64,000 bases of DNA from Ananas comosus (taxonomy: Eukaryota > Streptophyta > Magnoliopsida > Poales > Bromeliaceae): contig NC_033642.1 in assembly GCF_001540865.1 (NCBI RefSeq), forward strand, positions 4,534,171 to 4,598,170, in the 5' to 3' direction. Position 1 is the stretch's first letter, and the number at the start of each line of letters is the position of its first letter. The position numbers and the translations under genes are program-made. Below, one piece after another: positions 22,469 to 33,605 of the stretch. The notes beneath the pieces were generated by a model. It saw only the letters and a list, made by a program, of their open reading frames with translations. It was not told where the DNA came from and searched no databases.

Positions 22469-22890
22469 GTCTTCCTCTTATTCTTCAAGCTCTCCAAGTA
22501 GACAGGATAGTTCCTCTTCCAATGACTGTCAACATTGCAGTGGAAACATTTTCCTCTGTTAGCGGCTTTTGTCTTAGGAGCTTTTCTCTTGGACTTGTTC
22601 TCCGTCTTTTATTTCTTTGCGGGTTTTTTTTTCCAATTAGATGTTCTTTTGGAAGAGGAAGCCCACTCCACAGCGAGAACCGTGCCCTTTGAACTTTTCA
22701 AAGTCCTCTCTATTATTATCAACATGTTCAATAACTCCGCATTAGTGCAGTCAATTTTATTCATATGGTAGTTTACAATAAACTGTCCATACGATACAGG
22801 AAGGGATTGCAGGATCAGATCAACTTGCAATTCCATATCCATTTTCACACCGAGCTTCTCAAGCTCTTCGAGGTCTTTGATCATTGTCAA
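22469..22890 (-). pseudogene. gag: Copia gag, C-terminal part
   Basis: This is capsid coding. MTMIKDLEELEKLGVKMDMELQ and LPVSYGQFIVNYHMNK match the C-terminal half of the copia gag (UBN2-type) domain. Then comes a basic stretch, and near 22550 a knuckle CFHCNVDSHWKRN in which the final Cys has become Tyr, which would weaken zinc and RNA binding. The N-terminal half of gag is not recognisable upstream. Confidence 0.82.
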
Positions 22891-24686
22891 ACAACGAAAA
22901 GACTGCCCTTTGGCTAGTTATTGGACGGTTTGGTAATATGAGGTTTTCCTGGTCGAGAACAATGCAGAGCTTCTTGGAATTTAAAACTATTTTAAATTCC
23001 TTAGCCAGACTTTATAATTACATTCAGTTAAGGTTTGGTGTCGAGAAGATGAGAGAGATAATTGGAAGCAGATATTTGCTTTGCAAAGAGTAAAGATTCA
23101 AGTTAGATATTTGTATTTGTTTTGAAAATTTATTTTAGGAATTTTAAAAATAAATTTAGCCTCCCACTATTTTCTCGAGTCTCTTACACTCCTCGGGTAG
23201 AGAAATGGAAACCCAACGCGACAAAAGGTTTCAAGTGGGTACTGCGGTCCCACCAATTTAACGTACCACCACACCTAACAATTATTGGTGATATGTAAAC
23301 CGATGAGTGGACAACTCTTGTCCAATGCTTCTCAAGAAAATTGCAGTGATCGCTCTCTAAGTCCTGTAGGCCCCACCTAACAGTTATTGACCCCATTCCT
23401 TAGTTAAGTCAGGCCTACCGTTCAAACATGTAAGCAAAGCCGTCATTGGGTCCCTCACCGGACAGTTATTGGGCCCAACCCCATCTTTACTCCGTAGCAT
23501 CTCCTGCTAATAGAGTGGTTGCGCCTTCCCGATGCAACTGACCACTGTAACCAGCCGTGCCAATCAACACCAGAAAAACGCTCGCACTTCTACAACGGCA
23601 GAAGACCGCTCGGTTTAATATTTGTGTGGAGATTAATATTTAGGTCTCAAAAAATATTTTATTTATTTACATCTAATGCAAATAAAAAAACAATCCGCGC
23701 ATAAAAATAATTAAACTGGTGATGATCATGGATCTTAGAAGTGGATTCGGACTCGAGCCACTGAGTCGGAATCGGGGTCTTAGGGTCATAAATTACAAGC
23801 ACACACACGTCATCGGTTTGATCATCTTCAACTTCTTGATCCGATCTGGAGCTTCAACTTGATTTGATCCTTATCAACACCTTGATCCGACCGCCATCAA
23901 GTATTCGTCTCTATCCGGGCCTTGCGAACTTTTAGGCTTGCAACCGATCAACCAATGACGTGCAACCATACATTATACAACCCAACAATACAAATGAAAT
24001 GAAAATTAATTACATTTGATAACTTTTATCTCTAATCTATTGAGACACGCAGATATCCAAATAAATCGGCTTGTGCACGCAGACACAAATATAGCCATCT
24101 CTAATACAAAATTCTTAATTTAAACAAATTTAAAATTACAGGATTCTGCATACATATCATACATCACATGTCGAAATATAAATAGGTCGCTATCCATGAT
24201 CATCACCGATATGTATCTCATACATCACATATATAAAAAATAACTTTGGGTATTCTAATTAACCGTTCAACGATAATTCGAAAAATAGTGTCTAAATTAT
24301 TAAAAGCAATCAATCTTATTGACCGTTCATAATTTTGATCAACAACTTAATCTTCAAAAATAACAACTTGATCTTATCAAGATTTGATCTAATCAAATTA
24401 GATCTTTCTCTTCCTTAATAATATGTTAATATCTTTTAAATTGATCTAATCAATTTAAAAATTTAAAATTTTTTAAAAAAAATAAAAAAAAAATGTCATT
24501 TGTTTCCGTACGGATGCTACAGTAAATATTTTTTTTTTTTGCTAGAAAATAAGAAATCATCGATTAAGTTGTTTAATCAATTCGGACTTTTCGAATTAGC
24601 CAAAAACGATCTATAAATCGCTCTACCGGCGAAAAATAGTTTAAAATACCCAAAACTATAATTTTAATCTTAAAAACATGAGGATG
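22891..24686 (-). other. Copia leader and lost gag start
   Basis: This 1.8-kb stretch lies between PBS and recognisable gag. It should hold the leader and the first half of gag, but I find no gag motif in any minus frame. It is AT-rich near the PBS (long A/T runs at 24420-24540) and moderately GC-rich at 23160-23640. I do not recognise the latter part; it may be leader or a captured fragment. Confidence 0.5.
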
Positions 24687-24698
24687 GCTCTGATACCA
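24687..24698 (-). promoter_or_regulatory. Copia primer-binding site, initiator-Met tRNA
   Basis: The minus strand reads TGGTATCAGAGC one base inside the LTR end (TGTTAG... at 24700 on the plus strand). Confidence 0.92.
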
Positions 24699-24699
24699 C

Positions 24700-24982
24700 T
24701 GTTAGAAAATTGCGTACAGTAAAACGCAGCGAAAAAAGAGACAAATTTGATTTTGAAAACTCTCGAGATCCAATCTCAAAAACCACACAATTTGGATCCC
24801 TCATATTCTTTAAGATTAAAGAAGAAAAGTAAGATCGAATCTTTATCTTTTTCGCGGATAGATCTTCACCTGAATTTAATGATCGTGGAATTCGGTTCTC
24901 TTGAAGCCGCACACGCGTCCGGCCACCATAGATATCCACACGAGGTTCTTGATTTGATAGATGTCCTCACCGGGGTGCTAGC
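24700..24982 (-). mobile_element. Copia 5' LTR, inner piece
   Basis: Starting TGTTAGAAAATTGCG next to the PBS, this is the PBS-proximal 283 bp of the LTR. It is interrupted after CTAGC (24978-24982) by element A and continues at 41197. Bases 24861-24982 match 7422-7543 of the 3' LTR. Confidence 0.9.
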
Positions 24983-25168
24983 AGTAGTACACTGGACCTT
25001 TGCAAATTGCGAGGTTCGAGTGTTCGAGCTGTGTTCTGAGTCCTTCCAAACTTTCTGGTGGGTCGTTGACAGTGCTCCGACCTATGGCTCGTATCCCGAG
25101 AATTGTGGTTTAAAGCTGTGTACCAAAACCCGAAAAAAGGGGATTTGGCGAACTCTCGGGTAGCAATC

Positions 25169-25344
25169 TGGAGGTCTTGTACCGGTATAAGATTGGTGGT
25201 TGTACCGGTACAAGGTTGATGGTTGTACCGGAACAGCCACCGGGCTTGTACCGGTACAGAGCCGTTGAACCCCGCCAACCCGAGCCTCGGGTTTGTGATT
25301 TTCGTGGGGCTTGTACCGGTACAAGGGCCCGTGTACCGGTACAA
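25169..25344. repeat. GTACCGGTAC palindrome cluster (element A 5' LTR)
   Basis: At least five TTGTACCGGTACAA-type palindromes and variants are present; one reads GTACCGGAAC. Confidence 0.85.
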
Positions 25345-26232
25345 GGTGGCAGAATTTGAGCAGTTTGAACTGCAGGGGTGTTTTTGCGATTGTGGGTCTC
25401 TTATATCAACATCCACGCCCCTAGGGCTCTCCTTTGAGCTCACCACTGCAGGGAGAAAGGTAAGGCACCTCTCCCCTTCACCCCCTTTGGATTTGATCTT
25501 TTTTTAGCTTGGGATTTAAGTGTTAATCCCTCTCCTTTTCCTTTTGGTGCAATTTCACCATTGTTGAAGCTTGGAGCTTAGATTTGGAGCTTTGTTGAGG
25601 GGAGATCTTGGCATTTAGAGAGTTTAGAGTTTGGATTGAAGCTTCTAAGAGGTAATCTACTTGTCCTCTCCCTCTAGATTGGATTTTTATTGGTGGTTTT
25701 GAGATGAAACCCTAGAATGAGGTTTTAGGGCTTATTTTGGGCATTTTGAATCTAGGACTTTTGGAGCTAAATTAATTGGATTAGAATCTACCTTTGGGTT
25801 GGATCGAAAGGATTCTAGCTCTCTTTAGGAGCTTGAGGGAGATTTTTTACACATTAGGTGAGTTTTAGCCCTTTTGTCTTGTTGGTTAATGTTTGATTTT
25901 ATAGTTGATCGTAATGCCCGTGTATCTCTTCACTCAATACTTTTAGGGTATTTTGAGACTCGTGGACAATTTCGTTCGGCGAAACGAGACACTACGCAAC
26001 GGTTCGGTGAGTTTGACCTAGCCACACAATGAGAAAATCTCATTTGTGAAGATTTGTGTAATATACCGAAAATTCGGAAAAATAAATATCGAACTTTAGT
26101 CAAATTGACCAAAGTGCGAGGATGGTATACTTCGGAAAGTCCGAAGGTGTTAAAACGATCAAAAGTGCGTTGTGGAAGGTTTTCGAGAGCTAAAGAATCA
26201 AATCCTGCGAAACTGTAGATTTTCAGCTCTCA

Positions 26233-26465
26233 GGGACCGGTCCCTAGTGGGAGAGACCGGTCCCCGAACGCGTATGAAATGAGACAGCCGAAAAATCGGC
26301 TAAGTCCTGAGAAAGTAGCTCTCGGGAACCGGTCCCTGTCCGAGAGACCGGTCCCCGAGAGACCGGTCCCCCAAAGAGAGACCGGTTGCCCTGCGCGCAG
26401 CAGCCCTGGCTGCGCGGGGAGAGCCTTCGGGAACCGGTCCCTGAAGGAGAGACCAGTCCCCGCCT
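26233..26465. repeat. ACCGGT palindrome cluster (Fam4 solo LTR)
   Basis: About nine GGGACCGGTCCC-type motifs or close variants lie in alternating CCCTG and GAGAGACC contexts. Confidence 0.85.
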
Positions 26466-28237
26466 GCGCGAACAGCCCAGTCCAGGCTGTGTGAAAGAGT
26501 AAAGGTTGAGGGGTTTAGCTGCAATTTTGCAACCCAATAGGCTATGTATGAGGGCAAATGAGATATTTCTCTCATTTCTTCACCCTCTCACACTCTCTTC
26601 TCTCCCTCTCTCTCTCTAGAAGACAAAGAAGAAGAAGAAGAAGGAAAGAAAAGAAGGAAAAGAAGGAGAAGAAGAAGAGGAAGTGAAGAAACTCCCTCTC
26701 CCTCATCTCTAGCTTGGAAAAGGAGAGCTTACAAGGTAAGCCTTGAACCCTAATTATGGTAGAACCTAATTTAGGGTTTGGATTAAGCTTGAAATGGGTT
26801 TTGTGGAACCATTTGAGTATTTGAAGCTTTTCTTTTGCTTCTTTTGAGATCAAGACCATAGAAATGGTGAAGCTTGAGGAGAGCTTCATCACCTCTCATG
26901 GTGGAACCCTAAGTAGGGTTTTGATTTGTCTAAAGATGGTTCTAATGGACTATTTAGAGTATAATGAAGCTACTTTTGCTTCTCTTTGAGATCAAACCCT
27001 AGGTTTACACATACAATGGAGCTAGGGCACCCAAATTGGGGCTTTTGCTCATGGGGATTTCTAAGTGAAATTGACCCTTCAAAAACCTAATTGGGGGTAT
27101 TTCCGCCGCGTTGGTGCGCTCGGATTAACGTTACGAAAAGTCAAAGTAAAGTTATGGGCAAAATAGCCTAATAAGGGTTCGTTTTGCCGCAGATAAAGAA
27201 CGAAGCATCTAAAAATCCCAAGAAAATCATCGGAGCACCTTTGAAAGCCTACGAGGTGGGTGGTGCTTCTCAAACTCATTGAATTTCTCTCTATGCCTAA
27301 TGTGTCATTCATTTGAACATGTATATATATATTGTTTCATGCATTTTAGGGTAAAGTAATGATGAAAATGTGATGATGTATGATTGTGGGTACAACTTGC
27401 ATAATATGATGAATGAGAACTATGTGAATGTTGAAAACCCTATATGTATGCATGAGAGAAAAGTGAGCACCCAAAGTGAGCAAAAGAACAGAGTGACACA
27501 ATGACATAGATCGAGTGGCATTCGATAAAGTTAAAGTGAAATGACACTAGAGATAGTGTGAGGTAAAGAACCAATGTAATGTAAAGAATGATGAAAATGA
27601 CAATGTTAAAGTTAAAGTAATGTGGGGAGTAAAGAACATGAAGTGCTAGAGGTAGCCAAAAGTAAAGAATGTAAAGAATATGATTGCTAGAGTTAGCAAG
27701 AGTAATGAATGGTAAAGAACAATGATTGCTAGAGTGGCAACAAAAAGTGATGAAAGAACACTAGAGCTAGTGTAAAGTCAAGATTGAACTTATAAATCCT
27801 TTGAGTTAAGGATATGATCATACTTGCTATGAGTTCCGTGCTCGAGGGCGGTCGCTCCCCCTCGGGCGATGCGCTCCGGAGTTATGCATCACGGGTTGGA
27901 GTAAACCCGAAGGACGGTCCTAGCGGGTGAGTTCCTGCGATGATGGACTTAATGTGAAGCAAGTTAATGTGGCGATACCCCCGGGTTAGCCTTGAGATTA
28001 AAGAACAAAGAGCAAAGAACAAAGTGCAAAGAACAAAGAACAAAGAACAAAGAGTAAAGTGAAAAGAACAAAGAATTTGCATAATCTGCATTTATTTAAT
28101 GTTGAGCATATTTCTGCTTATTGTTCAGGCATATTAGCATCATGTATAGTTTGGTTACTGTTTACAGCCTATTCTTTCTATTATGCCTGAGTTAGTCCTA
28201 GTGGGAAAGTCGGTGATGTTGAGGCCGAACCCACTGG

Positions 28238-28254
28238 GAACTTTGTTGTAGTTC
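28238..28254 (+). promoter_or_regulatory. Mid-LTR hairpin (Fam4)
   Basis: GAACT pairs with AGTTC, flanked by CCCACTGG and CTCACCCCAC. The next position (T opposite T) does not pair, so the stem is shorter than in the other families. Confidence 0.5.
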
Positions 28255-28672
28255 TCACCCCACTATTTCCACAGAGCCGGGACCGAGCGAGCCGGCGAGC
28301 GACCGAGGTAAAGGTATCGCGCCTTAGACAGAGGCCACGAGAGTTGAGTTGGGTTTACATTTTGATAGTGGCTACCCTATGTTCATCTTTTGTACATGAT
28401 GATTAGTAATGTAAAGAAAAGAATGTAATGTGTATTTTGAGGTAAATGTGATGTAAGAAAGAAATGATGAAATAATGTAATGAAATGTAAAGAATCCTAA
28501 ATGTAAGAAATGGATGCAATGTATATGATCTAAAATGAATCATATTACTTGTGTAGATGTTTAGTTTTCCTTTCTTTCACTAATGGCTATTGCTTACCCT
28601 CGTGTAAGCCGTTTGTGTATGTTTCCGCTAGTGCATTTCTTGTTTGAATTTGTACATGTGATGAGCCTTGTG

Positions 28673-28694
28673 CGGATAGGGGAAACTCTATCCG
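28673..28694 (+). promoter_or_regulatory. LTR-end hairpin (Fam4)
   Basis: CGGATAG pairs with CTATCCG over the loop GGGAAACT. Fam5 has CGGACAG/CTGTCCG at the same distance from the LTR end; the fifth pair changed from C-G to T-A. Confidence 0.65.
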
Positions 28695-29935
28695 TTCGGC
28701 GTCTTTTTGACGTGCTCGGGTCGAGCCAAATTGGCATCGGTCCCGGGGCGTGACAATTTGAGTATCGTTAATTGAAAAAGTATGCATATTTATGTTAGAT
28801 ATATTTATTATGAATTTTAGAATGCTTAACATGCATACGTTATGTATAGTAAATTTTGGACCTCTATGTGGTTGGGTGCATGCATTTGGGATGTAGCATT
28901 CTAGTGGAAACTTGGGACCATGATTCCTATTATGAAAATGAACATTGCTTTCTTGCATTTAACCTTATGCCTAATTGCGACATTAGGGACTTTGGAAGCC
29001 TAGAGAGGCTTGGGGACTCAGGCTATTTGAGGTATTGGGCCGATGTCATAAAGAGGCATTGGGCCCCCGGCTATAGTGAATATTGGTATTGACGTCATAT
29101 TTGAAACATAGAACATGAATTGAGCTTTACTAGTTGTGATGCTTAAGTGTCATAAAGAGGCACTAAGCAAGTGAGTGTTGGGTTATCATATTGTGACATA
29201 GAGCTAGACCGTTGGGTTACTAGTAGCTATTGCCATGTTTGAGACATGAGGGTTGGATACTTGAGCCTTTGACTACGCTTGCTTGCCATTTGTGCTCATT
29301 CGCACATGCTTGTGAGGGTCGCTCCCTACAAGCCGGCACTCCGGAGTTAGCATACGCGACTTATGTTCGCTCGTGCGGTATTGAGAAGCCTACGGGGTCG
29401 AGTGGGACAGACACATTCCAAGAGTAGGGATGTTGGGCTACCACAGGCACTTAGGCGGCACAAGCTGGACTACCTTGGGTAGGTCCTTAATTGGAAATGG
29501 AAATCGACACGGTGTTGAGTGTGTTATAATCACTACCAGATAGAGAGTAGTAGTTGGATTACTTGGACTTGCTTTTAGCATAGTTTTGGACACTTGAGTA
29601 TACATACATACATGTAGTATGCTAGGAGATGTTGCTTATTGCATCCATATATACATTATTGCCATGATAAAGCATGATCTTTATAACTTCATAAAGTAGA
29701 CCGTGACATTTACCTGTGGCTATGTTGAAACATATTACTTACGCATTGAACATTCTTCTTTATAAAAGAGTAAATGTAAAACATTGACATCGTAATGTTT
29801 ATGGTATAGTAAGCTTAGTAAACATGCATACTTTCATACCGCAGTTATCATTATTATTATTGCTGTTTACCGTACTTACCCTTTTCTTTTGGGGCCTAGT
29901 GGTGCATTGAGCTGAGGTTAGTAATTGCCCACTGG

Positions 29936-29954
29936 GAACTATAAATTATAGTTC
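29936..29954 (+). promoter_or_regulatory. Mid-LTR hairpin (Fam1, element A)
   Basis: GAACTATAA and TTATAGTTC are perfect inverted arms around one base; a 7-pair stem with a 5-base loop is the realistic fold. It is 417 bases from the LTR end. Confidence 0.65.
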
Positions 29955-30296
29955 TCACGCCCTCTGTTTTATATTTTCTTTCAAAGCCTTCAACGCCGGG
30001 AGAGGCTAGGGACCGTGGGAAGGGCGTTGCTTCGAGCTAGCTCTTCAGCGAGTGACGAGTTGCTAGGTGGTCTACCTCTCGATATATTTTATTTTGGAAA
30101 GGTTGAGAGCTGTACCAGTGTACTAGAGACCACCCTTTTGTGTACTTTTTTTTTGGACAGATATTGTATTACTTTATATTTCACTCTTATTGTTATAGTA
30201 TTATCCTTTTTCCTAATTGTAGATGATAGATCTATTTATGCTCTGATATCTCTAGATGTTGTTTTTCTTTGGTTTATTTTCCGCTGTTGTTGTAGA

Positions 30297-30322
30297 CGCC
30301 TTATATGTGTTGACATATAGCG
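30297..30322 (+). promoter_or_regulatory. Hairpin near LTR 3' end (Fam1)
   Basis: CGC plus TATATGT pairs with ACATATA plus GCG over a 4-base loop and a small bulge. Fam2 has the same fold at 1232-1257 with a G in place of A beside GCG. Confidence 0.55.
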
Positions 30323-30379
30323 GGTCTGGGCACGCTACCGGGAGGGCCCCTGTCGGTCCCGGGGTATGACAGATTAGTT

Positions 30380-30391
30380 TTGTATTAGAGC
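30380..30391 (+). promoter_or_regulatory. Decayed primer-binding site
   Basis: TTGTATTAGAGC corresponds to TGGTATCAGAGC with two changes. The element would prime poorly, in line with its age. Confidence 0.75.
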
Positions 30392-30710
30392 CTAGGGTTG
30401 AGTCTTTATGGACCTAGCAAACCTTAGGCCGGTTGGACTATAGGAATTAGGTTCGTGAGAGACGATGTCTAATCGATTTGTGAGCGAAAGTATTATGATT
30501 GGGTTTTATGACAACTCTAAAAAGTTAGAGTTTGATCGGAGTGTATGGCTACTAACTTCGCGGAGGGTTACGTTGGCGGCCGACAACGTAACATCGGGAG
30601 TTAGTAGTGAAAGACACTTCCTTACTTTCGCATGAGTTGGGTTTTATCTATTTGAGTGGGGATGCGATAGCGTGGGTTACTAACTTGCACTTTTATGTTT
30701 TGTAGTGACG

Positions 30711-32120
30711 ATGCCGGTTACACGCTCCCATTCTGCTGGGGCGGATGATGCGGCACACCTCGAGGAGGCCGAGACCTCCGCTACTTCCGAATCTAGTGAG
30801 GTCCGTGACTTTTGGACCCAGCTTGCGGTCCTCACTGATCTGTTGGCGCAGCAGACGGCAGCGGCGCAACGACAGGCTAAGGTGGCTCAGCGGCAGGAGA
30901 TGTGGATGAAGCATATTGAGGACCTCCTACTTCAGCAGGCGGCAGCTTCGAGGGAGACCCAGGTTCCCACACCGCCAGCACCCGTGGTGGACGTCGCACC
31001 GAGGGCGCAGTCCCGCGCTCCCAGTTCTTCACGTGCGGCGCCGGCGATCACACCTCGGGAGGAGGTGGCTGCGGCACTCCCAGTTCAGAGACCGGCCACG
31101 AGGGCAGCTTTCCCCGTGAGGGCCGAGGGAGCCGAGCGGGATCGGCTCATGGATCGCCTCAGTGATTTTAGAAGGTGCAGCCCGAGGACGTTTGATGGCG
31201 AGAACGTCGACCACTGGATTGTTGAGAAGTGGTTGATGCACATGGAGAAGCTTTTTCGAGACACTTTTGTGGAGGAGCGGGACAGAGTTTGGCTCGCCAC
31301 TCACTTTCTCGACGGCGAGGCCTACCGTTGGTGGTTGGATATCCAGGACAACCCCAACACTGACTTGGCGGCGATTACTTGGACGAGGTTCAAGGAGCTC
31401 CTTCTGGCGCACTACTTTCCGACCAGCGTCAAGAGGAAGATGGAGCAGGATTTGCGCGGCTTGCGCCAGGACGAGCGGTCAGTGGCCGAGTACGAGAGGG
31501 AGTTCTCCCGGCTACGTCACTGTGTACCGTTTGTTGTGAGGGATGACAGGGACAAGGCCAGCATTTTTTAGCGCGGATTACGGCCTTCTATCTTCCGGTT
31601 GGTGCAGTCTTCCAACCTCCAGATCTATCGGGAGGTTGTGGATCGAGCATTGATTGTAGAGGCTGGAGCGGCAGATCTTCAGGAGCGTCGCGAGAGCTCG
31701 GAGAAGGGGAAGGGAAAGAGGCCCGCGGCTGAGAGTGCGAGTCAAACGCACTCACGAAGGCCGCCGAGGCACCCCAGGAGCCAGAGGCAGTCGCAGGGAC
31801 GTGGCTCGTCTACTCAGCGAGGAGGACCCGACCGTCGCCAGGCCCCCCGCTGCGTGATCTGTGGCGGTCCTCATTATACGCAGCACTGTTCACGTAGCCG
31901 GAGCAGGTGCTTCTTGTGTGGCCAGGAGGGCCACTTTCAGTCGGACTGCCTGAGGAGTCCATCGCCAGCGCCATCTTCGGCATCTGCACCAGCATCGCCA
32001 GGTCCCAGCCAGGGGACATCTTCTGCGCATCACCAGGCCGGTCGGCCACCTGTCCAGCGGCAGACGGAGGGGTCACGACAGGCCCCGAGCGGGCGCATGT
32101 ACGCGGCCCAGACTGAGGAG
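30711..32120 (+). pseudogene. gag: gag of element A
   Basis: This is the capsid and nucleocapsid gene. The ATG at 30711 gives MPVTRSHSAGADD; an acceptor-like TTTTGTAG ends 5 bases before it. Residues about 20-90 are rich in Gln, Ala and charged residues and look coiled-coil-like. The gag core follows from about residue 140 (DRLSDFRRCSPRTFDGENVD, HMEKLFRDTF, DGEAYRWWL). A TAG at 31569-31571 breaks the frame, which then continues without shift. Two CCHC knuckles (CVICGGPHYTQHC and CFLCGQEGHFQSDC, 31851-31949) bind RNA in the family. A Ser/Pro-rich linker leads to protease in the same frame. Confidence 0.93.
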
Positions 32121-32640
32121 GCGGCGGCAGCCGAGAATGTGGTCGCAGGTATCATTTTACTTCATGGTATTCGAGTTAGAGCTTTGTTTGATACCGGTGC
32201 ATCGCATTCATTCATAGACCGGCTGTTTGCCGAGTTGCATGGCATCCCACTTGTATCCTTGTTGCATCCTGGACGAGTTGTTGTACCCGACCATTCTTTG
32301 GACATCCAAGAGTTTTGCCCCAGTTGCCCTGTTCGGGTTGGAAATTGGATCATGCCCGTAGACTTGCTAGCTTTGCATAAACTCGGGGAGTTTGATGTTG
32401 TGCTGGGCATGGATTGGTTGACCAAGTACTACGCCACCATTGATTGCAAGAATCGAACGGTGACGTTTAGAGAGCCGGGGCAGGCGGAGGTTGTGTACCG
32501 AGGATGCCAGAGTTCGCTGTTTGCGATGACGATTAGCTCTTCTCGAGCTCGGCAGTTGATTAGTAGAGGCTGCGTAGCCTACTTGGCTACTGTTGTGTTG
32601 CGGGGTGAGGATGACACCCCTAGGATTGAGGATATCCCCG
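32121..32640 (+). pseudogene. pol: Protease domain of element A
   Basis: This is an aspartic protease that cuts the polyprotein. The catalytic Asp sits in ALFDTGASHSFI (Asp codon at 32190). The downstream GNWIMPVDLLAL and FDVVLGMDWLTKY motifs are typical for Ty3-type plant elements. No stop or frameshift is seen within this domain, and it is in frame with gag and reverse transcriptase. Confidence 0.92.
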
Positions 32641-33605
32641 TAGTGCGGGAGTTTGGAGATATGTTCCCAGCGGAGCTTCCAAGCATGCCACCTGATAGGG
32701 AGATTGAGTTTGTGGTAGATCTCGTTCCCGGGACTACTCCAATCTCAAAGGCACCCTATAGGATGGCACCAGCAGAATTGAAGGAGCTGAAGGCACAGTT
32801 ATAGGATCTTCTGGACAAGGGTTTTGTGCGACCGAGTGTGTCACTTTGGGGAGCACCGGTTTTGTTTGTGAAGAAGAAGGATGGATCACTACGCTTGTGC
32901 GTGGACTATCGTGAACTTAATAAAGTCACGATCAAGAACAAGTATCCATTACCGAGGATTGATGATCTATTTGATTAGCTCCAGGGATCTTGTGTATATT
33001 CCTAGATTGATTTGCAGTCGGGATACCACCAGTTGATGATCAAACCTGAGGATGTGTCGAATACGACTTTTAGAACACGGTATGGATATTATGAGTTTAC
33101 CGTTATGCCGTTTGGGCTTACTAATGCTCCGGCAGCTTTTATGGATTTAATGAACCGTGTTTTCAAGCCTTATTTAGACAGGTTTGTCATGGTGTTCATC
33201 GACGACATTTTGGTCTATTCCCGAAGTGATGTGGATCACGAGGAACACTTGAGACTTGTACTTCAAGTGCTTCGGAAAAAGAAGCTCTATGCCAAGTTGA
33301 CAAAGTGTGAGTTTTGGCTTAGAGAGGTGGCGTTTTTGGGCCATGTGATTTCAGGATCAGGGATAGTTGTGGATCCAAGGAAAATTGAAGCTGTCAAGAA
33401 TTGGCCGAGGCCGACGAGTGTGACCGAGATACGGAGCTTCATTGGTTTAGCCGGCTACTACAGGCGGTTCGTTGAGGGATTTGCAAAGTTATCTACCCCC
33501 CTCACGAGGCTCACGCATAAAGGCACCAAGTTCATTTGGAATGATGCGTGTGAAAGGAGCTTCCAAGAGTTGAAGCAGAGACTGACTACCGCCCCGATCC
33601 TAACC
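32641..33605 (+). pseudogene. pol: Reverse transcriptase domain of element A
   Basis: The domain runs from [21 protein letters not shown] through [39 protein letters not shown], the catalytic FIDDILVYS (about 33195-33221), LGHVIS and the thumb. Four in-frame stops interrupt it or its edge: TAG at 32802, 32976 and 33003 within it, and 33801 in the next domain. By comparison with element B, 32802 and 32976 stand at Gln codons (CAG to TAG) and 33003 at a Lys codon. There is no frameshift. Confidence 0.93.

Larger units (their letters stand above)
26057..28755 (+). mobile_element. Solo LTR, Fam4, inside element A 5' LTR
   Basis: This 2699-bp LTR runs from TGTAATATACCG to CCGGGGCGTGACA and is flanked by ATTTG (26052-26056 and 28756-28760). 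The uninterrupted target is visible in the 3' LTR of element A (near 39711-39722), where GAAGATTTGAGTA is continuous. It holds an ACCGGT cluster, a CT/GA tract (26581-26690), donor-like CAAG|GTAAGC at 26735/26736, a mid-LTR hairpin (28238-28254) and a 3'-end hairpin (28673-28694). Confidence 0.95.
24983..30371 (+). mobile_element. 5' LTR of element A, split by a solo LTR
   Basis: It runs from AGTAGTACACTGG (first two bases differ from the TG of the 3' copy) to GGGGTATGACA. Without the nested Fam4 LTR and its duplicate it is about 2.68 kb. It contains GTACCGGTAC palindromes (25169-25344), a donor-like AAAG|GTAAGG at 25459/25460, the mid-LTR hairpin (29936-29954) and the 3'-end hairpin (30297-30322). 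Confidence 0.92.

Noticed and set aside
26233..26465. CRISPR-like array of short repeats
   Set aside because: Repeats are short, palindromic, irregularly spaced and lie within LTRs of a plant genome; there are no spacers of constant length.
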